Position numbers and translations under genes: made by a program. 64,000 nt of DNA from Thainema sp966674685 (lineage in GTDB: Bacteria; Cyanobacteriota; Cyanobacteriia; Phormidesmidales; Phormidesmidaceae), in assembly GCA_966674685.1 (NCBI GenBank), contig CBKWJC010000020.1, forward strand, positions 1 through 64,000, read 5' to 3'. Positions within the stretch are counted from its first letter, which is position 1. Each line of letters opens with the position of its first letter. Below the pieces are notes generated by a model, which was not told where the DNA came from, made no database searches, and saw nothing but the letters and a program-made list of their open reading frames with translations. Below, in pieces: positions 36,377-44,613 of the stretch.

Positions 36377-36565
36377 ATGGCTATTGACGATCGAGTAGAA
36401 GCAACCGCTAAGAATATTGAAGGTAAAGCCCAAGAAGCTTTTGGTGAAGCAACAGGCGATCCTCAAGCCAAAGCGGAAGGTAAGGCCAAGCAGGTTGAAG
36501 CATCTGCTCAGCAGCAGAAGGAAAACATCAAAGACAATATGAAAGAATCGATTGACCGAGTGTAA
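36377..36565 (+). CDS. CsbD-family stress protein (first of two)
   Basis: A 62-residue hydrophilic protein beginning MAIDDRVEATAKNIEGKAQE and containing GEATGDPQAKAEGKAKQVEA, the CsbD signature. CsbD proteins are general stress proteins of unknown mechanism, mostly helical. The start at 36377 follows an AAAAAGGA ribosome site. The second copy at 36698 is about 60% identical by eye, so this is a tandem duplication. Confidence 0.93.
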   Translation: MAIDDRVEATAKNIEGKAQEAFGEATGDPQAKAEGKAKQVEASAQQQKENIKDNMKESIDRV

Positions 36566-36697
36566 TTGATTCTTGTTTGCTGGTGATGGATGGCCTGATT
36601 TAACTCCAAATAAAGGAAGTGCGATCGCGCTTCCTTCTCAACTCAAACAAACACGTTTTAATCACAAAACTAATCAAAGGATTCAAGGATTTTAAGT

Positions 36698-36886
36698 ATG
36701 TCTATTGAAGAACGGTTGAAAGCAACGGCTAAAAATATTGAAGGTAAGACTCAAGAAGCTGTTGGAGAACTGACGGGTGATCCCGAAGCTAGAGCTGAAG
36801 GACGAGCAAAGCAAGCTGAGGCTGCTGTTCGGCACCAAAAGGAAAACGTCAAGGACAGTTTCAAGAATGTGATCGATAAAGCATAA
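36698..36886 (+). CDS. CsbD-family stress protein (second of two)
   Basis: A 62-residue CsbD protein, MSIEERLKATAKNIEGKTQE, with GELTGDPEARAEGRAKQAEA. It lies 132 bp after its paralogue; the spacer contains a HIP1 site. It is followed by a strong terminator at 36897-36939. The two copies have diverged in the C-terminal third (VIDKA versus SIDRV). Confidence 0.93.
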   Translation: MSIEERLKATAKNIEGKTQEAVGELTGDPEARAEGRAKQAEAAVRHQKENVKDSFKNVIDKA

Positions 36887-36896
36887 GATAAATCCC

Positions 36897-36939
36897 AAAA
36901 AACAAGAAGCCACCGCGATGCGGTGGCTTCTTGTTTTTT
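36897..36939 (+). terminator. terminator after csbD pair
   Basis: A perfect 20-bp stem (36897-36916 with 36920-36939) around GAT; arms start AAAAAACAAG and end TTGTTTTTT. It can serve the convergent rpe gene as well. Confidence 0.9.
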
Positions 36940-36950
36940 ATGAAGCGAAA

Positions 36951-37652
36951 CTACACAGTAGCCAATTCCGGCTCAGGACGCTTGCTGTTGCGAATGCCTT
37001 CAATTGCAGCCGCATAGTCATCTGCCTTGAAGACTGCCGAACCAGCCACAATTGCATTTGCGCCAGCTTCTAGCACTTGCCACGTATTAGCAGGCTTCAG
37101 ACCGCCATCAACTTCAATCCACGGATCGAGACCGCGCTCATCACACATTTGACGCAGCTTGCGAATTTTGGGAATGACACCAGGAATAAAGCTTTGTCCC
37201 CCAAAGCCGGGGTTGACGCTCATGATTAAGATCAGGTCGCACAGATCGAGAGTGTACTCAATCAGCTCCAGCGGTGTGGATGGATTGAGCACGACACCAG
37301 CCTGCTTACCGCACTCGCGAATTTGCCCGAGGGTACGGTGCAAGTGGGGAGATGCGTTGTGCTCAGCATGAACGGAGATGATGTCTGCGCCCGCCTTGGC
37401 GAAATCTTCAACGTATTTTTCAGGCTCAACAATCATCAGGTGAACGTCGAGCGGCTTCTCGGTCATTGGCCGAATCGCGTCAACGATCAGTGGGCCAATG
37501 GTAATGTTGGGTACGAAACGACCATCCATTACGTCAACGTGAATCCAGTCCGCGCCCGCTTTGTCAACGGCTTTAATCTCTTCACCCAAGCGGCTGAAAT
37601 CAGCAGACAAAATTGATGGTGATACAACAACAGGTTTCTTTGATCCCGTCAT
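36951..37652 (-). CDS. rpe: ribulose-phosphate 3-epimerase
   Basis: Interconverts ribulose 5-phosphate and xylulose 5-phosphate in the Calvin and pentose-phosphate cycles; cytosolic TIM barrel. It has 233 residues, the usual length. Conserved segments are SILSADFSRLGEE, DWIHVDVMDGRFVPNITIGP, HLMIVEPEKYVEDFAKAGAD, MSVNPGFGGQSFIP and EVDGGLKP. The start is unambiguous at MTGSKKPVVVSPSI. The next upstream gene on this strand is a fructosamine kinase. Confidence 0.97.
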   Translation of the reverse strand: MTGSKKPVVVSPSILSADFSRLGEEIKAVDKAGADWIHVDVMDGRFVPNITIGPLIVDAIRPMTEKPLDVHLMIVEPEKYVEDFAKAGADIISVHAEHNASPHLHRTLGQIRECGKQAGVVLNPSTPLELIEYTLDLCDLILIMSVNPGFGGQSFIPGVIPKIRKLRQMCDERGLDPWIEVDGGLKPANTWQVLEAGANAIVAGSAVFKADDYAAAIEGIRNSKRPEPELATV

Positions 37653-37765
37653 GGCAAGGCGATCCCTCCTACGTCCTATGTTGTGTTCAGTGTAACAAAA
37701 GTCTTGAATTTTCTTTATACTTCTCTAAGGATTTGCCAAATCTTTTTGAGACATTTTGCCGGACT

Positions 37766-38659
37766 TTAAGATAAAAGCTGCGAGATCATTCGATTGGCCT
37801 GATATCCATAGCTGCCGCCAAACAGATTGAAGTGGTTGACAATGTGATAGAGGTTGTAGAGCGTTTTGCGCCGTTCATAGCCGCTATCCAGAGGATAGGC
37901 TGCGTTGTATCCGTCATAAAATCCGGCTGGAAATCCGCCAAATAATTCACTCATGGCGATATCCACTTCGCGATCGCCATAGTAAACTGCCGGATCGAGA
38001 ATGACGGGCTGACCATCGCTTGTTACGGCAGCATTACCTGACCACAGATCGCCATGCACCAGCGACGGTTGCGGATCATGTCCAGCTAAGAGCGCAGGGA
38101 TCGCGTCCAGCAGCTCATCTGACTTGGGAAAATCACCACCGTTGCGCCGCGCGAGGCTAAACTGAAAGCGCATCCGATGCTCCACGTAAAACTCGGCCCA
38201 GCTTGCCGTCCAGGGGTTTTTCTGGGGTGTTGCGCCGATGGTGTTGCTCTGTCGCCAGCCAAAGTCTCTGTCGCTGGTGCAGCGGTGCATCGCCGCTAGC
38301 TGCTCACCCATGCGGTACCAAGCGTTGCGATCGCGATTTCCACCCAGATCCAACCAGTCCATCACCACATAGGCATAGTGATCTGCTACACCCCAACAGA
38401 CTGGGCGAGACACCAAAATTGTATTTGTATCGGCAATCTCTTTGAGTCCCAGCGCCTCAGCCTCAAACATGGGCAGTTGATTAGCCTGATTCAGCTTGAC
38501 GAAATAGTGCCGCGAACCGTCACTAATCTGATACGCCTGATTAATGCTGCCGCCGCCGACCGAGCGTCGATCTTCGATTTGGAAGGAAGTGCCTGTTTTC
38601 TGGCTGATTTGATCTGCGATCGCATTCCACATAGGCTGATTCAAGGTTTCAATCTGCAA
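37766..38659 (-). CDS. fructosamine/ribulosamine kinase family protein
   Basis: A 297-residue protein of the fructosamine-3-kinase family, which phosphorylates sugar adducts on protein lysines so that they fall off. Kinase marks: the N-terminal SVGGGSINQAYQI loop with the ATP-lysine in YFVKLN, the catalytic SLVHGDLWSGNAAV motif, and the metal site VILDPAVYYGDREVDIAMSE. The C terminus ends LYHIVNHFNLFGGSYG. It precedes rpe by 113 bp. Confidence 0.93.
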   Translation of the reverse strand: MQIETLNQPMWNAIADQISQKTGTSFQIEDRRSVGGGSINQAYQISDGSRHYFVKLNQANQLPMFEAEALGLKEIADTNTILVSRPVCWGVADHYAYVVMDWLDLGGNRDRNAWYRMGEQLAAMHRCTSDRDFGWRQSNTIGATPQKNPWTASWAEFYVEHRMRFQFSLARRNGGDFPKSDELLDAIPALLAGHDPQPSLVHGDLWSGNAAVTSDGQPVILDPAVYYGDREVDIAMSELFGGFPAGFYDGYNAAYPLDSGYERRKTLYNLYHIVNHFNLFGGSYGYQANRMISQLLS

Positions 38660-38749
38660 GGGACGCCACCATACCTAAAACTAGCAGTGGTGGACGCGCA
38701 GCAGGCCGCACATCCACCACTGAGCTGGACTTTGCGTTCCCAAACCCTA

Positions 38750-40054
38750 TTATGCAGGTCGCATGGTCACGACGGCATAAGCCTCTGGCGAGAGATAGTG
38801 CTGCGCGGCCTGTTGAATCGCATCGGCGTCAACGGCTTGGATGTGGGCCGGATAGTTGAGCGCATGGACGAGATCGCCCGTTTGCGAGTGATAGAACCCA
38901 TAGAGACCCGCGCGATCGCTGGGAGTTTCATTACCAAAAACGTAGCGATTGGCCACCTGAGTTCGAATGCGGCTCAGTTCTGCTTCCGTCACAGGCTCCT
39001 GCTGCATCTGGCGGATGTGCTGCAAGATTTCCTGCTCAGCGGTTTGCAACTGTTCCACAGGCAACTGGGCCGAAATGTAGAAGCTGCCCTGCAAGCCAAA
39101 GGTCATATTGCTAGCCGAAATGCTGGTGACAATGCCGCGCTCTTCCCGCAGATCCCGCACCAAACGCGCCATCCGGCCTCGGCCTAGAATTGTCGCCAAA
39201 ACATCCAGCGCGTAGGTGTCGTGCAGGTTTTGCATACCGGGCACTCGCCAACCAATCATCAGCCGCGCCTGCTGGATACTATCGTCCACATAGTCAAAGC
39301 GGCGAATCTCCTTCAGCGTTGGCTCCGGCGCATAGGGAATAAACCCATAGCTCTGCCCGCTGGTGGGATAGAGCTGCTGCCGATGCGCTTCGGCCTGCTC
39401 AAATCCATGTGCGATCGCATCAACCAGTTCTGTGGCTGGCAAGTTACCAACAGCCACAGCCGTCATCGCCCTGGGCTGATACCAACTGTTATGAAACTCT
39501 CGCATTTGCTGCGCCGTCAGCCCTTCAATCACCTCAGTTGGCCCCAACACTGGCCGCCGATAGGGCAGACGATCAAACAGCGCTTCCATCGAGCGGTAAA
39601 ACATCCGCCGCCGAGGATTATCGTTAGCCCGCCGAATTTCTTCCAGAATAACGGGTCGCTCGCGTTCAAAAGCTGCTTGATCGAGCAGTGGATTCATCAC
39701 CACATCAATCTGTAGCGGCGCTAGATCGTAGAAATCCTTGGGTGCAGTGGTGATGTAATACTGCGTATAGTCCTGGCTGGTAGCGGCGTTGGTAACTGCG
39801 CCTCGCTCTTCAACTAAACGCTCAAACTCGCCACAGCGAATCTTCGGCGTTCCCTTAAAAACCATGTGCTCCAAGAAATGAGCCATGCCGTTAATTTCAT
39901 TCGGTTCAACCACCGAGCCGACATTAAGCCAAATACTTAAGTTGATTGCCTCAATCGGCATCTGTTCGGCAATGATGGTTAATCCATTGGGCAACTGGTG
40001 AATCAGAGGGGCATTGAGCTGAGGTGGTGCGGACTCAAGAAGGATAGAACTCAT
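38750..40054 (-). CDS. M16-family zinc metallopeptidase (pitrilysin/MPP type)
   Basis: A 434-residue peptidase from a start at 40054 (MSSILLESAPPQLNAPLIHQ). The inverted zinc site HFLEH in GMAHFLEHMVFKGTP is intact with downstream Glu in the family position, and the C-terminal half carries LDVLATILGRGRMARLV. M16B members cleave peptides or signal sequences. In many cyanobacteria two M16 genes are adjacent, one inactive; no second copy is adjacent here. The frame is open to 40123, but that extension shows no family match. Confidence 0.9.
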   Translation of the reverse strand: MSSILLESAPPQLNAPLIHQLPNGLTIIAEQMPIEAINLSIWLNVGSVVEPNEINGMAHFLEHMVFKGTPKIRCGEFERLVEERGAVTNAATSQDYTQYYITTAPKDFYDLAPLQIDVVMNPLLDQAAFERERPVILEEIRRANDNPRRRMFYRSMEALFDRLPYRRPVLGPTEVIEGLTAQQMREFHNSWYQPRAMTAVAVGNLPATELVDAIAHGFEQAEAHRQQLYPTSGQSYGFIPYAPEPTLKEIRRFDYVDDSIQQARLMIGWRVPGMQNLHDTYALDVLATILGRGRMARLVRDLREERGIVTSISASNMTFGLQGSFYISAQLPVEQLQTAEQEILQHIRQMQQEPVTEAELSRIRTQVANRYVFGNETPSDRAGLYGFYHSQTGDLVHALNYPAHIQAVDADAIQQAAQHYLSPEAYAVVTMRPA

Positions 40055-40452
40055 GAAGTACAAGAAGTGTGCGTACGGTTCAGGTGAAAGGGATTTCGTG
40101 CCAGCGCCACGTTTGACAACCAAACTTGAAGCATAGAAATGGGCGCTGCGGGTATCATCTCCTAATCTCTACTGTAAAAACGTTTAGACGTAGTGATCAA
40201 CTTCCAGTATGGCAAAAGTCCCGCCGATCGGACGACTGTTTGCCCGGTATTCTCTATATTTCCCAAAAAACAGCCCGGAAAATAGCGTAGAGATACGGCT
40301 CTCTCTAAGTGCGCTGCGCTACATCACAGGTTTCTCTGACAGAAATCACGGTTTAGGTGTGTATACATCACTACTTGAAGGGGGCGTCGTCACATCAGTG
40401 ATACCTGTTGTTTTTCATAATGACAGTATCGAACCTTTATCTTGCCGTAGCC

Positions 40453-40674
40453 ATGTCTACTGCTTTTCTAACTCTCCTTCCTGGCGCAATTTCTGAGCTG
40501 TTTGCCCAAGCCACAGCGACAGGAAAGCTAACGTGGGCAGATCGCTATGGTCTATTGGCTGCCATTTTGTCCGATTCCCTATCGGATGAAGAACGATCTG
40601 CTATTGATCGACTCCTGCGAGCCGTCAAAAACAAGCGTATTGCCATTCAAGACGAAATTTCAGCGCTGCTCTAG
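40453..40674 (+). CDS. small cyanobacterial hypothetical protein
   Basis: A 73-residue helical protein, MSTAFLTLLPGAISELFAQA with TATGKLTWADRYGLLAAIL and SDEERSAIDRLLRAVKNKRI. I recall similar small proteins from other cyanobacteria but no function. The start at 40453 is preferred; an upstream ATG at 40420 is possible and neither has a strong ribosome site. It ends just before the terminator at 40723-40746. Confidence 0.65.
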   Translation: MSTAFLTLLPGAISELFAQATATGKLTWADRYGLLAAILSDSLSDEERSAIDRLLRAVKNKRIAIQDEISALL

Positions 40675-40722
40675 CAAAAGCTGAGTCACGCTGATTTGAA
40701 ACAGAAGCATATTTTCATCACT

Positions 40723-40747
40723 AGGGGCTAGCGATGCTAGCCCCTTT
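40723..40747 (+). terminator. terminator
   Basis: AGGGGCTAGC (40723-40732), loop GAT, GCTAGCCCCT and TTT, 49 bp past the stop of the small gene; it also faces the convergent pseudokinase gene. Confidence 0.8.
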
Positions 40748-40779
40748 TCACATTTCATTTTGAGCCAAAAGACTAAAAT

Positions 40780-43260
40780 TTACTCCCCTAACTCTCTTAC
40801 TGTCGTAAATCCAAATCTGGCCAAAAACTCCTGCCCTTCCGTGGTTTTCAGCAGCTCGGCAAACTTGGCTCCGGCTTCGGGCCGACTGTTATCGCGTAGA
40901 TAGACCACTGTTACCGGATAGGCCAACGGATAGGTGCCCTGGCGAATGAGGTCTGCATTGGGTTGGTAGCTGCCTTTGCGATCGCACAAATCCAGGTTGG
41001 GCGTAATTGGCTCCCCGGCAAATTCCAAAAGCTGCGTTGCTGTCCGTTGCGGCCAGTCTAGCGCCAGGGGATAGACTGAACATTGACCAAACACTAGGCT
41101 CAGCGGCGCAAAACCAATCGCTCCTGTTTGCCGAATTTCAAAATCGCGCAGAATTGAGCGCAGCATGGGAATGGTTTTTAGCGCTGGGATTTCTGATTGG
41201 CTGAGGTTGCGGAAGGTGTCAATGTTGCGATCGCTGCGTAGCACCAACTGCTCAAACACCGCGACGGAGGCAGAATCGAGTGGCTGATAGAGCGTCACGG
41301 GTAAATCTGTACGGCTGAATTTGTCCCAGTTTTCGACATCTTTGGTGTAAAGCTGCTGGAGCTGCTGGAGCGTAATTTGACCGTTCAGCGCCTTGGGTAA
41401 ACTTTGCGATCGCTTAGGGTAGTTGAACGCTACCAGCATTGCCAACCCATCATGGGCAAAGACGGTTGCTGCCACATCGGGCGGCAAATCTGCTAGGCGG
41501 GGCAAAACCGCAAAATCGACTGCACCCGACATCACCTGATCAATTGCTTCAGTAACCGAGGCCGATGACCGATAGGCAAGCTGAAAATTTGGCTGATCAA
41601 ACTGCAACTGCTGGATGAGCGTTGGGTTTTCGGGTGGCGCTGGCTCAGCCGCTTCATCGCCTGATGCAGCATTGGATTCAGTATTGGATTCATTTGCAGG
41701 TGCGATAAAACTTGATTCGCCCAAGGGTGCTAACCCGGATGAGTTGTCGCTTAACCCACCCGTTGCGGCGGCATCGGCTGCTGCTTTTTCTAGATGAAGC
41801 CGCACCAGTTGATTCCAGGGATCGTCGTCAACGCTGGTGTAGAGAAATTCACCTTTCGGCACTGCGCCCACTTCCTCAAAACAGCAAATCGGTGGTGCTT
41901 CATCTGCAACGGTGGCGGCGCGGGGTCGAATCAGTAGCCAGATCAGTCCAGCCAGCAGCGCCAGAACGAGCAGGCTGATTCCAGCAATGATAGCGCGTCG
42001 TCGCCAGGTGTTTGACTTCGGTACCAACCGCTCTGCCGGAGGAGCAAACTCGTTTTCCATCATCGCGGACGGAATCCGCAACAGTGCTGCCCGCGCTGCT
42101 TCGGCGCTTTCAAAGGGCACATCAATCCCCAACAGTCGCAGAATGAACTGCTTCAGCGCGGGTGGCGTCGATTCCGGCCAGTGAACATCTAGACGAGGGC
42201 TGAGCGGCTGGTACTGCTCATTCACCGTCGTCCCCAGCAGAGCATAGAATGCCACATGGCCTAAATTAATCAGGTCATCCTGGATGGTCGTTTGGGTGTG
42301 GGTAGTGTGGGTTGGGTTGAACAAAAATTCCCACAGCGCCAAATCGGTCAAATAGATAAACGGATGCTCTCCCTGCGCTACCCAGAGCAGACTGTCGAGG
42401 CGGATGTTGCCATGTACCATCCCGGTCTGCACTTGTCCCAGCGGTAGGGCAAACTTCTGCTGATGCAGAAAGGCAAGGCTTTGGAGCGTTTGGTTGAGCA
42501 ACTGGTAAATAGAGACGGGGCTGAAGGCACCCTGGACGAGCTGCTGATTTAGCGTCGGATGCTGATCGACGGCGTTGGTGATTAAGTAGCAGCGCTCCTG
42601 CTCCGGATCTGCGATCGCTTCTATGGGTGCAATCACCCGTGAATCCTGAAAACGCCCATCAGCCAGGGTTAACCCGGCCAAACTGGTAAATAATTGCTGG
42701 TGCTGGTGCTGATGCAAACTGTTGAAATATTTGGCAGGCAGCAGGTACTCCTTGATGGTGACTGGGGTTTCTGCTCCCTCTTGCATTGCGGCGTAGAGCC
42801 GTCCCCAGCCACGCCGTCCCAAACAGGCTCCGATGCGGTAAACGCCGCGCCGTCCTACGAGCTTGCGATCGGCTGGCAGTGTGCCTGGAAAGCCGCAGAG
42901 TGAACAGGCGGCAATATTCATTGTGGAGTCGCTACTGTGCGGATCTGGCGGATCGATGGGGGGAGAGCCGTATAGCGGGAGAGCGCAGTTGAGGGGATCA
43001 CGCTGATCGCAGCGGTATTGGTGATAGTGGGAGAGCGGCGGCTGAATGCCAGGGACAGCGATGATAGTCGGCTGTGCCAAAGGCTGCATCAGAATTCCGT
43101 CATCTGCATCGCTAGGGATAACTTCGGGTCGAATTTCTTGCAGGACAGATCTGAACCACTTGAAGTTCAGCAAACGCTTGAATTTCACCATCCGGATCGG
43201 TACTGGATAGCGCATTAAATACCGTTTGAGGAGGTAGCGCGGAATTGAACGCAGAACCAC
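40780..43260 (-). CDS. membrane pseudokinase fused to a PstS-like binding domain
   Basis: An 826-residue fusion. Residues 1-115 are low-complexity; a CxxC pair is at 119-122 (ACSLCGFPG). A Ser/Thr-kinase-like domain follows (about 135-395): glycine-loop-like GACLGRRGWGRLY, candidate ATP lysine Lys170 (TIKEYLL), but the catalytic HRD is HGN at 283-285 (VHGNIRLDSLLW) and DFG is DLA at 306-308. Catalysis is therefore unlikely. A helix at about 423-446 (AIIAGISLLVLALLAGLIWL) crosses the membrane. The outer C-terminal half resembles a phosphate/PstS-type binding protein (GQITLQQLQQLYTKDVENWD). It may sense an extracytoplasmic ligand through a kinase-like scaffold; partners are unknown. Confidence 0.82.
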   Translation of the reverse strand: MVLRSIPRYLLKRYLMRYPVPIRMVKFKRLLNFKWFRSVLQEIRPEVIPSDADDGILMQPLAQPTIIAVPGIQPPLSHYHQYRCDQRDPLNCALPLYGSPPIDPPDPHSSDSTMNIAACSLCGFPGTLPADRKLVGRRGVYRIGACLGRRGWGRLYAAMQEGAETPVTIKEYLLPAKYFNSLHQHQHQQLFTSLAGLTLADGRFQDSRVIAPIEAIADPEQERCYLITNAVDQHPTLNQQLVQGAFSPVSIYQLLNQTLQSLAFLHQQKFALPLGQVQTGMVHGNIRLDSLLWVAQGEHPFIYLTDLALWEFLFNPTHTTHTQTTIQDDLINLGHVAFYALLGTTVNEQYQPLSPRLDVHWPESTPPALKQFILRLLGIDVPFESAEAARAALLRIPSAMMENEFAPPAERLVPKSNTWRRRAIIAGISLLVLALLAGLIWLLIRPRAATVADEAPPICCFEEVGAVPKGEFLYTSVDDDPWNQLVRLHLEKAAADAAATGGLSDNSSGLAPLGESSFIAPANESNTESNAASGDEAAEPAPPENPTLIQQLQFDQPNFQLAYRSSASVTEAIDQVMSGAVDFAVLPRLADLPPDVAATVFAHDGLAMLVAFNYPKRSQSLPKALNGQITLQQLQQLYTKDVENWDKFSRTDLPVTLYQPLDSASVAVFEQLVLRSDRNIDTFRNLSQSEIPALKTIPMLRSILRDFEIRQTGAIGFAPLSLVFGQCSVYPLALDWPQRTATQLLEFAGEPITPNLDLCDRKGSYQPNADLIRQGTYPLAYPVTVVYLRDNSRPEAGAKFAELLKTTEGQEFLARFGFTTVRELGE

Positions 43261-43631
43261 TAGATTTGTCCTCTGTATCTATCTCTAAATAAACCCAATC
43301 CGTGATTCTCTCATCCTAAAATCTGGATAATTTTTCGAGTCAAAAACTTAAGAAAGCGTCTAACTAAAATCTAAAAATAATCTAATAAATGCTCGATATT
43401 AGACTAATGGCTAATTGCGATCGCAGGTCGCCATTCATCAAAAACATCACAGACTGATAATCCCAAAGCCTAGACATAACATACGCTTTAGCTTCCATCG
43501 TGACGCTGTAGATGGTTTGTAGATAAATATTTCGAGAGCTGTATTTTTCTGCAAATTGAGGCCAATCTGTTAGATGGAAACAGTACGCTGAATTTAATTC
43601 AATTTGCTACTAACCTACGAGGGGTTTACAC
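43261..43631. other. divergent spacer upstream of the Nif11-type gene
   Basis: 371 bp with one HIP1 site near 43420 and AT-rich stretches. It probably carries both promoters. No gene is seen. Confidence 0.45.
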
Positions 43632-43841
43632 ATGGCAAGGGATCAAGTCGTTCGCTTATTCCGCGATGTTCAAATTGACCCAGCGCTCAAAGAGCAGCTC
43701 AATGCATCAGCCACAGTTGAAGATTTTGTGGCAATGGCGAAAGATTTTGGTTATCAATTTACCGTAGAGGAATGGCGCGAGTCGATTCGGTTTTCTGTCG
43801 AAGAACCAGAATGTAAAATGTCAGAAATTCCAGGAATTTAA
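43632..43841 (+). CDS. Nif11-domain peptide
   Basis: A 69-residue protein with the Nif11 pattern: a helical start VVRLFRDVQIDPALKEQLNA, then VEDFVAMAKDFGYQFTVEEW. Nif11-like segments serve as leaders of ribosomal peptide natural products or occur near nitrogen-fixation genes. The C-terminal part (SIRFSVEEPECKMSEIPGI) is short, with one Cys, and no maturation enzyme or nif gene is adjacent. ACGAGGGG lies just upstream as ribosome site. It is followed by a strong terminator. Confidence 0.72.
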   Translation: MARDQVVRLFRDVQIDPALKEQLNASATVEDFVAMAKDFGYQFTVEEWRESIRFSVEEPECKMSEIPGI

Positions 43842-43858
43842 CATCAAATCGTTCCCAA

Positions 43859-43901
43859 AAATCCCATAGCCTGGGCGCGCTGCGCCCAGGCTATGGGATT
43901 T
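43859..43901. terminator. bidirectional terminator
   Basis: A perfect 20-bp stem (43859-43878 with 43882-43901) around GCT between the Nif11-type gene and the convergent gene at 43903. It is GC-rich with T-ends on both strands. Confidence 0.9.
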
Positions 43902-43902
43902 C

Positions 43903-44604
43903 TCAAGTCTGTAGTGGTGCAACCGATCCGGCGGCGCAGTCATCCAACCAAAGTCGAATCGCCTGTGCGATCGCGCCGTTGGTGACATCTTCAGGCGCGG
44001 TGGGGGGTTGGCCATTGGGATAGCCACCCCAGCTTGAAAAAAGCTGTGATAAATACCAGCGCTCGGACGTTCGAGCTAAAAACAGCCAGTGAAACTGTTG
44101 AATTTCCTCAGTTTCACCTTCTCTCAAATACTGTCGCTCTAGCGTCGTGAAAAAGACCTGCTCTGGCGCATCGGCTTCTAGTTCAGCATCATCGGACGAT
44201 TGGCCGGATTGATAAATTCCAGGCCCCAATGTCAACGGATCGAATTCTGGAATACCTGCGATAATGACCATTCCGGGCTTACGAGTATCCAAATAGGTTA
44301 TCCGTTCAGGATTGCGTCGAATGTCGTCCAGCAAATCACCTGGACTGCGGCCATAAGCTCGCAGCAGCACGCGGTTCGTATAGGCAGGTAGATCCCGCAG
44401 CAGCATTCCGGTCAGGAGTTCAACCTCCTCCGGACAGGCTTCATTCGGCCAGATATAGTCCTCTGCCGCCTGAGCTGGAATCGCGATCGCAGTTCCGATC
44501 AGTGCAGACACAGCGGTTGCGATCGCAAGCATACCAGCCTGACCCAGTCGCATTTCAATAAAATGCTGACCCGTATTCAGCGGCCTGAGACAAATCCAGC
44601 GCAT
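43903..44604 (-). CDS. exported hypothetical protein
   Basis: Not recognised. A 233-residue frame starting 9 bp after hisD; an internal ATG at 44553 gives a cleaner signal peptide (MRLGQAGMLAIATAVSALIG, cleavage after PAQA). The mature protein is soluble, with VELLTGMLLRDLPAYTNRVL, YQSGQSSDDAELEADAPEQV and the ending SERWYLSQLFSSWGGYP. It probably resides in the periplasm. The close distance to hisD suggests co-transcription without shared function. Confidence 0.7.
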   Translation of the reverse strand: MRWICLRPLNTGQHFIEMRLGQAGMLAIATAVSALIGTAIAIPAQAAEDYIWPNEACPEEVELLTGMLLRDLPAYTNRVLLRAYGRSPGDLLDDIRRNPERITYLDTRKPGMVIIAGIPEFDPLTLGPGIYQSGQSSDDAELEADAPEQVFFTTLERQYLREGETEEIQQFHWLFLARTSERWYLSQLFSSWGGYPNGQPPTAPEDVTNGAIAQAIRLWLDDCAAGSVAPLQT

Positions 44605-44613
44605 AGGAGAAGC

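Noticed and set aside
38378..39187. 269-codon plus-strand frame
   Set aside because: It is antisense to the fructosamine kinase and M16 peptidase genes, both with intact catalytic motifs.
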